From assembly GCF_037300705.1 (NCBI RefSeq), contig NZ_CP147776.1, forward strand, positions 4,774,001 to 4,838,000: 64,000 bases of DNA, in the 5' to 3' direction. Of this stretch, positions 16,649 to 25,001 are shown one piece after another. A model generated the notes under the pieces. The model made no database searches. It was not told the origin of the DNA and was given only the letters and a program-made list of their open reading frames with translations. A program made the position numbers and the translations under genes. Source of the stretch: Massilia sp. W12 (GTDB taxonomy: Bacteria > Pseudomonadota > Gammaproteobacteria > Burkholderiales > Burkholderiaceae_D). The first letter of the stretch is position 1; every line of letters begins with the position of its first letter.

Positions 16649-17923
16649 ATGCATAAACATCGCAGCGTGGTCGATCTGAGCGACCCGATGGCCTTTTTTA
16701 AAAAGCTGCAGACCATCACCGCTAAAATCAACGCCACCAGCAAGATCGAGGAAATCATGCTCGATCTGTCAGAAGATATTTGCGAATTATTCGGCTGCGA
16801 CCGCCTGACCCTGTACGCCCTGTCGCAAAGCCGCACGCACATCGAATCCAAGGTCAAAACCGGCTTGCGCAGTTTCAAAAATTTCAGCCTGCCGATTTCC
16901 GCCGCCAGCATCGCCGGCTTCGTCGCCCTGACGCGGCGCGTGGTGAATATCGCCGATGTATATGACGAAGGCGAATTGCGCGCACTCTCGCCGGAGCTGA
17001 CCTTTATGCGCGACGTGGATCAGCGCACCGGCTACCGCACGCGCCAGATCATGGCGGCGCCGCTGGTGGATGAAGATGGCGGCGCGCTGCTGGGCGTGGT
17101 GCAACTGATCAATAACCGCAATCCGGGCCGCTTTTCCCCCATGATTGAAGACGGTTTGCGCGATTTGTGCGAAGTGCTGTCGCGCGTCTTTGCGCAACGC
17201 ATTTTGCCGCTGCTGACGGTGCGCATGAAATATGACCCGCTGGTGGAAATCGGTTTGTTAAGCGGAGCCGAGCTGGCCCAGGCGTATCGCAATGCGCGTC
17301 TGAAAGCGCGCGATATGCAACAGATCTTGCAGGAAGATTTTCATTTGAGTTTGGCCGATATCGGCGCCGCACTGGCGACTTTTTTCAATACGCCCTACGA
17401 ACCTTTCCGCCCGGAACGCAAGCCGCTTGCGCTGTCGCTGAAAAAATTCCGCCGCCCCTACTGTGAGCACAACCGCTGGCTGTTGCTGGATGATGATGGC
17501 GAATGCATCCGCATCCTCTCGACCGACCCGGCGCGGGTGCGCAATGCGCGCGTGGTGGAAAGCCTGTTTCCTCACCGCCGCCTTGAATATCTGGTCAGCA
17601 CCGACCGCGAATTCCGCCTCACCCTGGATCAATATTTCGGCGGCGGCCCGATCACCGAAGAAGCGCATGCCGCCGGCTTATCGCCGGCCATGTCGGCAGC
17701 CGAAAACGCCCTGCTGACCCGTCTGTGCGGCATGCTGCACAAAGCCGCACAGGATATTCCCGGCTTGCAACTCGATGTGCGCACCGATTTATTGCGTATG
17801 GTGCGGCGCGCTGCGGATGATGGCAGTCTGGCCGGCATCCGTGGTCAATTAAGTTTTGATTTTTCCTACGAATTGCAGCCCCCTGCCGGGGCTGCCGATT
17901 CGCCCTCTGACTATTCTCACTGA
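16649..17923 (+). CDS. GAF-domain protein with a degenerate GspE/PilB-type N-terminal region
   Basis: 424 aa from ATG 16649. Residues about 10-180 form a GAF sensor domain (ICELFGCDRLTLYAL, IMAAPLVDEDGGALLGVVQLINNRN). Residues about 190-340 resemble the N-terminal (MshEN/N1) region of type II secretion/pilus ATPases: LVEIGLLSGAELAQAY, then LADIGAALATFFNTPYEPF. The stretch SAAENALLTRLCGMLHKAAQD corresponds to the start of the ATPase N2 domain, but the protein ends without Walker A, Asp boxes or Walker B. It looks like a domain-loss derivative of a GAF-GspE fusion that might serve as a ligand sensor. An in-frame start at 16583 is possible but less likely. Confidence 0.7.
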   Translation: MHKHRSVVDLSDPMAFFKKLQTITAKINATSKIEEIMLDLSEDICELFGCDRLTLYALSQSRTHIESKVKTGLRSFKNFSLPISAASIAGFVALTRRVVNIADVYDEGELRALSPELTFMRDVDQRTGYRTRQIMAAPLVDEDGGALLGVVQLINNRNPGRFSPMIEDGLRDLCEVLSRVFAQRILPLLTVRMKYDPLVEIGLLSGAELAQAYRNARLKARDMQQILQEDFHLSLADIGAALATFFNTPYEPFRPERKPLALSLKKFRRPYCEHNRWLLLDDDGECIRILSTDPARVRNARVVESLFPHRRLEYLVSTDREFRLTLDQYFGGGPITEEAHAAGLSPAMSAAENALLTRLCGMLHKAAQDIPGLQLDVRTDLLRMVRRAADDGSLAGIRGQLSFDFSYELQPPAGAADSPSDYSH

Positions 17924-17936
17924 GCGAGGCCATTGC

Positions 17937-18833
17937 ATGAAAGTTGAAGACCAATCCCTCTTGCAAGATGCGCAAAACCAAGTCAACAGCCTGCAGCCGG
18001 GGCCGGATCAGATGAACCGGCGCGGCTTCATCCAGAGTACGCTGGGGGTCGGCTTTGCCGCCGCAGTTTTGCCGGTGGCGGCGCAAACCATGGTCAAAAC
18101 CCCGGCTGAGGGCTTGTTAAGCGGTGAAGTGGTGATTGAAGTGAATGGCCACAAAATGCCGGTGTACCGGGCGCAGCCGGCAGGCAAGAGCAATTTGCCG
18201 GTGGTCTTGGTGGTGTCGGAAATTTTTGGCGTGCATGAGCATATCGCGGATGTGGCGCGCCGCTTTGCGCGCCAGGGTTATCTGGCGCTGGCCCCGGATC
18301 TGTTTGGCCGCCAGGGCGATCCGACCAAATACGGCACCGCCGCAGAAGTCATCAAAGAAGTGATTTCCAAAGTGCCGGATGCGCAAGTCATGGCCGATCT
18401 GGACGCCTGCGTGAGCTGGGGGCGCGCGAATGGCGGCAGCGATAAGCTGGCGATCACCGGTTTTTGCTGGGGTGGCCGGATTACCTGGCTGTATGCGGCG
18501 CACAATCCGGCGATCAAGGCCGGGGTGGCCTGGTATGGCCGGCTGGTGGGCGATAAAAACGCCAACAATCCCACGTTTCCGGTCGATCTGGCCCCAAAGC
18601 TGAGCGCGCCGGTATTGGGTCTGTATGGGGCCAAGGATGCCGGGATTCCACTCGACTCGGTGGAGAAGATGAAAGCCGCGCTGGCGCAGGGCAAGAGCAA
18701 GTCTGAATTCGTGGTGTATCCCAATTCCGGCCACGCCTTCCACGCCGATTACCGCCCGAGCTATGTGGAGGCGGATGCGAAAGACGGCTGGCAACGCGCG
18801 CTGGCCTGGTTTAAGCAACACGGGGTGGCCTGA
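17937..18833 (+). CDS. Dienelactone hydrolase family protein, Tat-exported
   Basis: 298 aa, alpha/beta hydrolase fold. An internal twin-arginine motif NRRGFIQSTLG (about residues 23-33) followed by a hydrophobic GVGFAAAVLPVAA points to Tat export, with an unusually long N-region before it. The catalytic triad is visible: Cys nucleophile in GFCWGG, Asp in GAKDAGIP and His in NSGHAFHAD; the EIFGVHEHI block is also family-specific. The true substrate is unknown; many such proteins are general esterases. It starts 13 bp after the GAF gene stop, so may share its transcript. Confidence 0.88.
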   Translation: MKVEDQSLLQDAQNQVNSLQPGPDQMNRRGFIQSTLGVGFAAAVLPVAAQTMVKTPAEGLLSGEVVIEVNGHKMPVYRAQPAGKSNLPVVLVVSEIFGVHEHIADVARRFARQGYLALAPDLFGRQGDPTKYGTAAEVIKEVISKVPDAQVMADLDACVSWGRANGGSDKLAITGFCWGGRITWLYAAHNPAIKAGVAWYGRLVGDKNANNPTFPVDLAPKLSAPVLGLYGAKDAGIPLDSVEKMKAALAQGKSKSEFVVYPNSGHAFHADYRPSYVEADAKDGWQRALAWFKQHGVA

Positions 18834-19017
18834 AGCGGGATTCATGGCGAAGCGGCCTTGTGTTTATGGCGGGCAGGCTCCGCCTCCTTTGATTTTCAAG
18901 CGGCGCCGGGCGGCGGGGCGCCGGACGGGGGGGCGGCAAAGCTGATAGAATGACCGGTTTTGACCTGCCGCCGCAGGCTTGCACCCAGACTTTTGCAAGT
19001 TGGCCGCGCCGCCGCCC

Positions 19018-19803
19018 ATGCCCGAATTGACGCCTGTTTTAAGCGCTATTTTGCTCACTACCCTGGTTGCCGGGGTGGTCAGCATTTCCGCTGCCGCCCT
19101 GTTTTCCTTCACCCTGCTGGCCAAGGTGGTGGAACGTATGGTCAGCTTGTCGGTCGGCATTATGCTTTCCACCTCTTTCTTGCACGCCCTGCCGGAAGCA
19201 TTTGAACATGGCCAGGATGCGCGCGCCCTGTTCGCCTGCCTGCTGGGCGGCTTGTTTGCCTTCTTTTTACTGGAAAAAGTCGCCCTGCTGCGCCATTCCC
19301 ATCACCACGAGGCCGACGGCCATCACCATGCGCACGGACATGATGCGCGCGAGGCCGGCAAGGCCGGGTGGATGGTTCTGGTAGGCGACAGCTTGCATAA
19401 CTTCACCGACGGCATTCTGGTGGCCGCCGCCTTTTTAGCCAATCCGCAACTCGGCGTGGTCACCGGCCTGGCCATCATCGCCCACGAAATCCCGCAGGAA
19501 ATCGGCGACTTCATTGTCTTGCTCAACGCCGGCTTTTCACGCCGGCGCGCGTATTGCTATAACCTGATTTCCAGCCTGATGGCGGTGGCCGGCGGCGTGC
19601 TCGGCTATTACACCCTGGCCCAGGCCAGCCAGATGATTCCGTATGTGCTGGTGCTGGCCGCATCTGGCTTTATTTATATTGCGGTGTCCGATTTAATGCC
19701 GCAAATGCAACGCCGCGCCACTCTGCGCGAAACCATTCCGCAAGTGTTGTTGATCTCGCTGGGCGTGGCGCTGGTGCTGGGTTTATCGCATTTACGTCAC
19801 TGA
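19018..19803 (+). CDS. ZIP family divalent metal transporter
   Basis: 261 aa with about eight membrane segments. A His-rich loop (HSHHHEADGHHHAHGHDA) lies between segments 3 and 4. The metal-binding helices are conserved: GDSLHNFTDGILVAA and AIIAHEIPQEIGDF (H-N-x3-D and H-E-x2-x-E signatures). It imports zinc or another divalent metal from the periplasm into the cytosol. ATG 19018 is the likely start; a TTG at 18979 in frame would add 13 residues. No Zur-type box was recognised upstream. Confidence 0.92.
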   Translation: MPELTPVLSAILLTTLVAGVVSISAAALFSFTLLAKVVERMVSLSVGIMLSTSFLHALPEAFEHGQDARALFACLLGGLFAFFLLEKVALLRHSHHHEADGHHHAHGHDAREAGKAGWMVLVGDSLHNFTDGILVAAAFLANPQLGVVTGLAIIAHEIPQEIGDFIVLLNAGFSRRRAYCYNLISSLMAVAGGVLGYYTLAQASQMIPYVLVLAASGFIYIAVSDLMPQMQRRATLRETIPQVLLISLGVALVLGLSHLRH

Positions 19804-20070
19804 GGAATACCTCGTATTGCACAGCAACAAGCTGCGCCCGAAGGCAGGCCACACTGATTTATGCGCAAAACATCGCTTTGCCTGATGCGCTGCAGCAGCG
19901 AATTTCATGGTCAAGCGTCAGAATGTTGCTGATAATCATGATAAACCGGTGGCCAATTCTGGCGTCAAGCCGCCCTGGCTGCCGGTCTCGAACTCCCCTT
20001 GGTTTTGCGCAATTCCGCCCCCAATACATGGCAAGGAATGGGCGCTTTGCCCTGGTTTTCAGGATGCACT

Positions 20071-20889
20071 ATGACAAAACGAAAATTGACGCTGCAACAC
20101 GCGTTAAAAGAAGCCGTGGTCGGGCCGACGCCTGATTTGCTGGCCTTTTCCACCAGCTGGCTGTCGCTGCGCGACGCGCCGCGCGGCGATGGGCGCCCGG
20201 TGCTGGTCCTGCCCGGCTTTTTATCCGGCGATATGCCGACCTGGCCGCTGCGCCAATTCCTCTCCGGCCTGGGCTACCACTGCTGGCCCTGGGGTCTGGG
20301 TTTGAATCTGGGCGTGTCTTCGGCCTATGAATACGATATCGAAGCGCTGATCGAGCACCGTTTAAAAGAAATCTGGATGGAAGCGTCTGACCAGAAAATC
20401 AGCGTGATCGGCTGGAGCCTGGGCGGGGTGTATGCGCGCGAGCTGGCGCGCAAGTATCCGCACCTGATCCGCGATGTGATCACGCTGGGCAGCCCGATCA
20501 ACGGCAATCCGGCGGAATCCAGCATCACCCGTCTGTATTCCTGGGTTACGCGGATGCAGGTGCACGATGCGGACTACCAGGAAAAAATCCGCCAGGCCAC
20601 GCAACCGGTGCCGGATGTGCCGGTGACGGCTTTCTACAGCCCGGATGACAATATCGTGCCGCCGCAATGCGCGCGCGAAACGCCGGGGCCGCTGACGCAA
20701 AATATTGAAGTCGATTGCACTCACACCGGTTTCGGCTTTTCCGCCCTGGTGTTTTATCTGGTGGCGCACCGCTTAGCCGCCACGCCGGGCGAGCCGATTG
20801 ACGCCGAAAGCTTGAAACGCCGCTTCCGCGATCAGCGCCTCCCGTTTTCACTCGGGCGCTGGCTGCCGTTTTCACAGGTGCAATCATGA
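20071..20889 (+). CDS. Alpha/beta hydrolase, lipase-like (PGAP1/triacylglycerol lipase type)
   Basis: 272 aa from ATG 20071. The oxyanion-hole segment VLVLPGFLSGD is followed by the nucleophile elbow IGWSLGGVYAREL (Ser in G-W-S-L-G), an Asp in FYSPDDNIVPP, and a His in CTHTGFGFS, so the triad is complete. No signal peptide, so cytosolic or membrane-associated. Its stop overlaps the start of a WS/DGAT-like gene (ATGA), which suggests joint lipid ester or storage-lipid metabolism. Substrate unknown. Confidence 0.85.
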   Translation: MTKRKLTLQHALKEAVVGPTPDLLAFSTSWLSLRDAPRGDGRPVLVLPGFLSGDMPTWPLRQFLSGLGYHCWPWGLGLNLGVSSAYEYDIEALIEHRLKEIWMEASDQKISVIGWSLGGVYARELARKYPHLIRDVITLGSPINGNPAESSITRLYSWVTRMQVHDADYQEKIRQATQPVPDVPVTAFYSPDDNIVPPQCARETPGPLTQNIEVDCTHTGFGFSALVFYLVAHRLAATPGEPIDAESLKRRFRDQRLPFSLGRWLPFSQVQS

Positions 20890-22418
20890 TCCCGGTGAGC
20901 AGCAGCGAAGAGCTGCTGATGCGCCTGGAAAACGCGAATATGCCGATGCATGTCTCCAGTCTGACGATTTACGATCCGGGCAGCGCGCCCGGCGGCAAAG
21001 TCGGCTTCAAAGACATCATGCGTTTTTTCAGCGAGCGCCTCTACCGCAGCAAGGTATTCCGGCACAAACTGGCCCCCGGCCCGCTCGGCCTGGGCAATGG
21101 TTTTTGGGTGGAAGATCCTGAGTTTGATATTGAATTTCATCTGCGCCATATCGCCCTGCCCAAACCCGGCGACTGGCGCCAGTTTTGCATTCAAGTCGCG
21201 CGTCTGCATGCGCGCCATCTCGACACCAGCCGCCCGCTGTGGGAATGCTATGTGATCGAGGGCTTGGACAATATTCCCGGCGTTCCCAAGGGCAGTTTCG
21301 CCCTGTTCATGAAAACCCATTACGCGGCGATGCATGGCGCGCCCGGCGCACAGCTGTTAGCCGCATTGCACGAACTGTCGCCGGATGCGCGCGCCTCGGC
21401 GCCGAAACAGGGTTATGCGCATGAGCTGCCCGGCATGCGCGATATGCTGATGGCGTCGGCCAGCAACAGTTTGCGCTGGCCCTTGCGTGTGGCGCACTAT
21501 ATGAACACCTATTTTTCACCGCTCAAAATGTATGCCGGCGGCAAGCTGGGCGAATGGCTGCGCCCCTGGCGGCGCAATGCCGAACAAAGCGCGCCGCCGA
21601 CGCCGTTCAACGCGCCGGTTTCGCCACACCGCGTATTTGAGGCAGTGAATATTGATTTACCGCAAATCGCCCGCGTGCGCGAGCTGGTCGAAGGCGCGAA
21701 CAGCAATGATGTGCTGATCTGCGTGATTGCCGGCGCGCTGCGTCAATATCTGGGCGGCAAGGGGCTGCTGCCGCCGGCATCCCTGCTGGCCGAAGCGCCG
21801 TTCACCAGCCGCTCCGAGATGCGCATCAACTCCATGCGCAAGCTGGCTGACAGCGCAGTCATGGCCTTGCATACGGATTGCGCCGATCCGCTGCAACGCT
21901 TGCGCCAGATCGTGGCGGAAACCCGGCACGGCAAGCAAAATTTCCAATCCTTTCTCGGCAAGCGCTTATTGCTGGACGCCACCGATCTGGCCCCCAGCGT
22001 CTTGATCAAAGGGGTGGGCGAAGCGGTGCGGCGCAGCCGTCTGGCCAGTCATTTGCCGCCGCAATTCAATACCAGCATTTCCAGCATGCGCGGGCCGGAT
22101 CTGCCCTTGTACATGAGCGGCGCACGGCTGGTCTCGTATTACGGCATGGATTTGGTGCACGATCTGTCCGGCCTGTCCCATATGATTTGTTATTTCGCCG
22201 GCCAGGCCAGCATCAGCGTGACCGCCTGCCGCAAATTGTTGCCGGACCCGGCGGCGTATGCCGCCTGCCTGCAACAATCCTGGCAGGAATTGCTGCAAGC
22301 CTGCCAGCATGAGGACGCCGCACCGGCGCCGGCGCCGAAACGGCGGCGCGTGCGCGCCAGCGTGGCGGGCGCGCCGCCGCGCCGGCGCAAAAATGCGGCT
22401 GTGGCGACACACGCATAA
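20886..22418 (+). CDS. WS/DGAT-like O-acyltransferase with altered catalytic motif
   Basis: 510 aa, matching the wax ester synthase/diacylglycerol acyltransferase family: N-terminal PVSSSEELLMRLENANMPMHV, the RPLWE segment (116-120), and C-terminal NTSISSMRGPDLPLYM and GLSHMICYFAGQASISVTAC. The family's catalytic HHxxxDG appears here as H145-Y-A-A-M-H150-G, so the catalytic second His is Tyr and the Asp is His. The enzyme may be inactive, use another base, or have a different reaction. The C-terminal 35 residues are Arg/Ala-rich and not family-like. Coupled to the upstream lipase gene. Confidence 0.85.
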   Translation: MIPVSSSEELLMRLENANMPMHVSSLTIYDPGSAPGGKVGFKDIMRFFSERLYRSKVFRHKLAPGPLGLGNGFWVEDPEFDIEFHLRHIALPKPGDWRQFCIQVARLHARHLDTSRPLWECYVIEGLDNIPGVPKGSFALFMKTHYAAMHGAPGAQLLAALHELSPDARASAPKQGYAHELPGMRDMLMASASNSLRWPLRVAHYMNTYFSPLKMYAGGKLGEWLRPWRRNAEQSAPPTPFNAPVSPHRVFEAVNIDLPQIARVRELVEGANSNDVLICVIAGALRQYLGGKGLLPPASLLAEAPFTSRSEMRINSMRKLADSAVMALHTDCADPLQRLRQIVAETRHGKQNFQSFLGKRLLLDATDLAPSVLIKGVGEAVRRSRLASHLPPQFNTSISSMRGPDLPLYMSGARLVSYYGMDLVHDLSGLSHMICYFAGQASISVTACRKLLPDPAAYAACLQQSWQELLQACQHEDAAPAPAPKRRRVRASVAGAPPRRRKNAAVATHA

Positions 22419-22880
22419 TATCTGCAAGCCCGCACGCCAACCGCGCTGCGGGCTTGAGTTTATTATTAAAAAAATAAACACAGATAATTCACCGTTTTAA
22501 ATCCATCCAGCCAGTTCAAATAAGCGCTAATAAACGCAGTTTCTATTATTTCCACGCGACAATTATTAATAGCAAATTCCAGCTCTTTCCATTAAGAAAA
22601 TAAAAAGCGGATGATTGTTCATGATTGAACTTGATTCTATTTTTTGAACAATTTCATCCAATATGGCAAACGCCATGTTATTATTTTTACGCCCATCTGC
22701 ATTCGGGCCTTCAGCCTTTCTGGAAACCGGAGTCGTTGCGCTGTCGTTGAAAGTCCCCCCGTCTGAGTAACCATCGTGCTGCGCGCGCTGCTTTGTTGCG
22801 CGCATTGATATTGCTTTAACGGTACGCACTGGAAAATGACAGTGCGGCTTTGATGTTTTCCTTTTCTTCAAGGAATCAGA
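22419..22880. other. Non-coding AT-rich region (462 bp)
   Basis: After the terminator at 22425-22456 the DNA is strongly AT-rich to about 22690, including an inverted repeat GTTCA-TGAT-TGAAC at 22617-22630. From 22700 to 22880 it is GC-rich again and probably holds the promoter and a long leader of the next gene. No coding potential on either strand was convincing. The low GC stretch could be a transfer or recombination scar. Confidence 0.5.
22425..22456 (+). terminator. Terminator of the lipase-WS/DGAT operon
   Basis: A 9-bp stem CAAGCCCGC / GCGGGCTTG with a 14-nt loop, followed by AGTTTATTATT. It lies 7 bp after the WS/DGAT-like gene stop. The U-run is interrupted, so efficiency is uncertain. 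Confidence 0.7.
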
Positions 22881-23954
22881 ATGAAAAAAATCCTTTTGCA
22901 CGCAGCAGCATGCACTGTTGTCGCCCTTGCATTTCCCCAGATGTCCCAGGCAGCCGGCGTGACGGTCAGTTTTTCGCCGAATCCCGCTGTGGCTGGTCAA
23001 ACCGTGCGCTTCACCTGGAGCAGCCGCATCGGCAGCATCTGTGAAATCGAAGGCGTGCCGGGCATTACGTTTGGCCGTCACAGCGGCAGCTACAGTTTCG
23101 TCGCCAGCGAAAACTTAAGCGCCTATGTGATGTGCGAATATGCCGACCGTTTCTATACCGGCTCATCGAATTTGACTGTGAGCAATTCCGCACCCAAGCC
23201 GGTGGTGAATGTCAGCTACTCGCCCAGCACCATCGTCAGCGGCCAAGCCACCACCTTCAGCTGGTCGTCCAGCAACGCCACCTCCTGCAGCACGCCGGCA
23301 GGCTCCGGCACTTCCGGTTCGACCGTGTTGTATCCAAGCAGCAGCCAAACCACCAGCGTGACATGCAGCGGGGCCGGCGGCTCGACCACCGCCAGCGCCA
23401 GCGTGACGGTGCAGCCGGCGGGCGGAACCCCGAGCGTCAGCTTGAACGTGTCGCCGACTTATCTGTACAACCCGGGCTCTGTCACGGTGAGCTGGAACTC
23501 GACCAATACCACCAGCTGCGATCTGGGTGGCGCCGTGAGCGGCAGCATCAATATGTATCGTTCTTACACCGATTACATTGATCAGACCTGTTATGGCCCG
23601 GGCGGCAGCGACACCGCGTCGGTGCTGGTGACGGTGCAAGGCACTCATATCCCGCTGCTGCCGCAAGGCATTCCGCAAACCGATCAAGACATCCCGCAAA
23701 CCGATCTGGCTGCGCTCGGGATTGATCTGAAACGCCCGGGCATGTTCTGGCGTCGCCTGAATCTGAATCGCGATGGCGATAAAGATCTGATCGTGGTCGA
23801 TTCACAACGTCAAGTGGCGTACATCCTGCTCGCCCAAAATGGCCGCTATCCGCGCATCAATAAGATTGTGCGTCTGGTCAGCGCCTTGAGCGATATCAAG
23901 GCTATCCACGTACCTGCAAACGGCGGCCCGATCCGCGTCCGTGTGGAACGTTGA
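22881..23954 (+). CDS. Secreted Ig-like repeat protein with C-terminal FG-GAP-like piece
   Basis: 357 aa with a signal peptide (KKILLHAAACTVVALAF, cleavage likely after SQA, residue 24). Three beta-sandwich repeats of about 80-90 residues follow, each with the pattern VSxSPxxVxxGQxxxFxWSSxxATxC and a second Cys, so one disulfide per repeat is likely. A linker with IPQTDQDIPQTD leads to a C-terminal segment, LNLNRDGDKDLIVVDSQ, that resembles an FG-GAP/calcium-binding loop. Probably an extracellular or surface binding protein. No sortase, RTX or autotransporter signal is visible. The ribosome site AAGGAATC lies just upstream of the ATG. Confidence 0.7.
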   Translation: MKKILLHAAACTVVALAFPQMSQAAGVTVSFSPNPAVAGQTVRFTWSSRIGSICEIEGVPGITFGRHSGSYSFVASENLSAYVMCEYADRFYTGSSNLTVSNSAPKPVVNVSYSPSTIVSGQATTFSWSSSNATSCSTPAGSGTSGSTVLYPSSSQTTSVTCSGAGGSTTASASVTVQPAGGTPSVSLNVSPTYLYNPGSVTVSWNSTNTTSCDLGGAVSGSINMYRSYTDYIDQTCYGPGGSDTASVLVTVQGTHIPLLPQGIPQTDQDIPQTDLAALGIDLKRPGMFWRRLNLNRDGDKDLIVVDSQRQVAYILLAQNGRYPRINKIVRLVSALSDIKAIHVPANGGPIRVRVER

Positions 23955-23997
23955 TCGATCCTGCTTGACTTGCCTGGCTCGCCAGGCTTGTAACAAA

Positions 23998-24029
23998 AAC
24001 GGGGACATGGTTTGCGCCATGTCCCCGTT
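23998..24029. terminator. Convergent terminator hairpin
   Basis: A perfect 13-bp stem AACGGGGACATGG / CCATGTCCCCGTT with a 6-nt loop between two convergent genes. On the minus strand it is followed by TTTTGTT, so it most clearly ends the nuclease-like gene; on the plus strand the U-run is poor. Confidence 0.8.
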
Positions 24030-24057
24030 CACATTTCCAGCGCCGGCGCTGCGCCCA

Positions 24058-24969
24058 TCACTTGGTGAACAAACGCTCCCGTTTGGTGTGGGTATAACCC
24101 AGGCGTCCGTCTGACAGCCATTGCGCCGTCACCACCATACCGTACACGGTGGAACCGGCCATGGTGTGCTGGCTTTTGCTGCTCAAACCGTAATAACTTT
24201 TGCTGCCGCCGCCGTAATTGGCGTGTGCCACGCTGAATTGCATCCGCATCGCATTCACCAGCTGGCTGCCGGCGGCGTGGCCGTTTTTATCCATGCTGTA
24301 CAAATGATTCGCAATCCAGCCTTCTTCCATCTGGTTGTAGTCAGGCGGTAAAAACGCACTCCAGGTCAGTCCCGCGCCCGGCCCTTTGGCTTCCACAATC
24401 ATGAATTCATATTTGCCTGTGCCCAGATCTTTGGCCCAGATCTGATCGATGCCTGTGCCGGAATGCAGATGAAAGCCCCATAGCATCTCAAATCCGGGGA
24501 ATTTTTCCAGCATGCAGATGGCAGTCGCAGCCTCGCCCACGCACTCGGTCAACACCGAATCTTGCGCCGGAATCAGCATCTTATTGGTGACGGCATTGAA
24601 ATGCTGGCGCACTTCGGGATCAGCGCTGATGCCGCTCACATCCTGGGTCAGCGCCTGCCAGGTCTTGACGCAGGAAATATCCAGCCAGGCGAAAGGAAGC
24701 TGCACGATATTGCCGCTGGCGTTATTAAAATTCGGCATCTTGCTCGCATCGTCATAATATTTGACCGAGGCGTGCTGGCCGGTGAAAGGCCAGGCAGTCA
24801 GCGGCGGCGCGGCATTGGTGCGCCCCTGCGCCTGATGCGGATTGAAAATCTTGGGTTTTTTATGCACCGTCACATCATATTCAAAGGTTTCTTCGTCATA
24901 ACGTGACTCCATCTCATGATAATCAGTGCGCTTTTTGGGGCGGGTGGAATAGCCGGTGGAAGATGTCAT
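24058..24969 (-). CDS. Orphan protein with restriction-endonuclease-type toxin domain
   Basis: 303 aa from ATG 24969 with an AGGAG site. The C-terminal part has the features of the PD-(D/E)xK toxin (Tox-REase) group: Glu in TECVGEAAT (142-150), HSGTGIDQIW with Asp175, and IVEAKGPGAGL with Glu193-Ala-Lys195, followed by a Gln/Glu helix region. The N-terminal 100 residues are charged and not recognised. No secretion signal, PAAR, Rhs or LXG domain is present, and no obvious immunity gene is adjacent. Nuclease activity is inferred from the residue pattern; it could also be a non-toxin DNA enzyme. Confidence 0.6.
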   Translation of the reverse strand: MTSSTGYSTRPKKRTDYHEMESRYDEETFEYDVTVHKKPKIFNPHQAQGRTNAAPPLTAWPFTGQHASVKYYDDASKMPNFNNASGNIVQLPFAWLDISCVKTWQALTQDVSGISADPEVRQHFNAVTNKMLIPAQDSVLTECVGEAATAICMLEKFPGFEMLWGFHLHSGTGIDQIWAKDLGTGKYEFMIVEAKGPGAGLTWSAFLPPDYNQMEEGWIANHLYSMDKNGHAAGSQLVNAMRMQFSVAHANYGGGSKSYYGLSSKSQHTMAGSTVYGMVVTAQWLSDGRLGYTHTKRERLFTK

Positions 24970-25001
24970 GTGCAACTCCTGTCGCTGGAAGTGAAATACA
25001 A

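Noticed and set aside
22700-22880. Possible riboswitch in the leader of the Ig-like gene
   Set aside because: No match to riboswitch cores that I could recognise by eye (checked against the c-di-GMP-I pattern in particular).
22566-23081. A 171-codon minus-strand frame across the 22.5-23 kb gap
   Set aside because: It overlaps the signal peptide and first repeat of the clear plus-strand gene and has no protein-like pattern.
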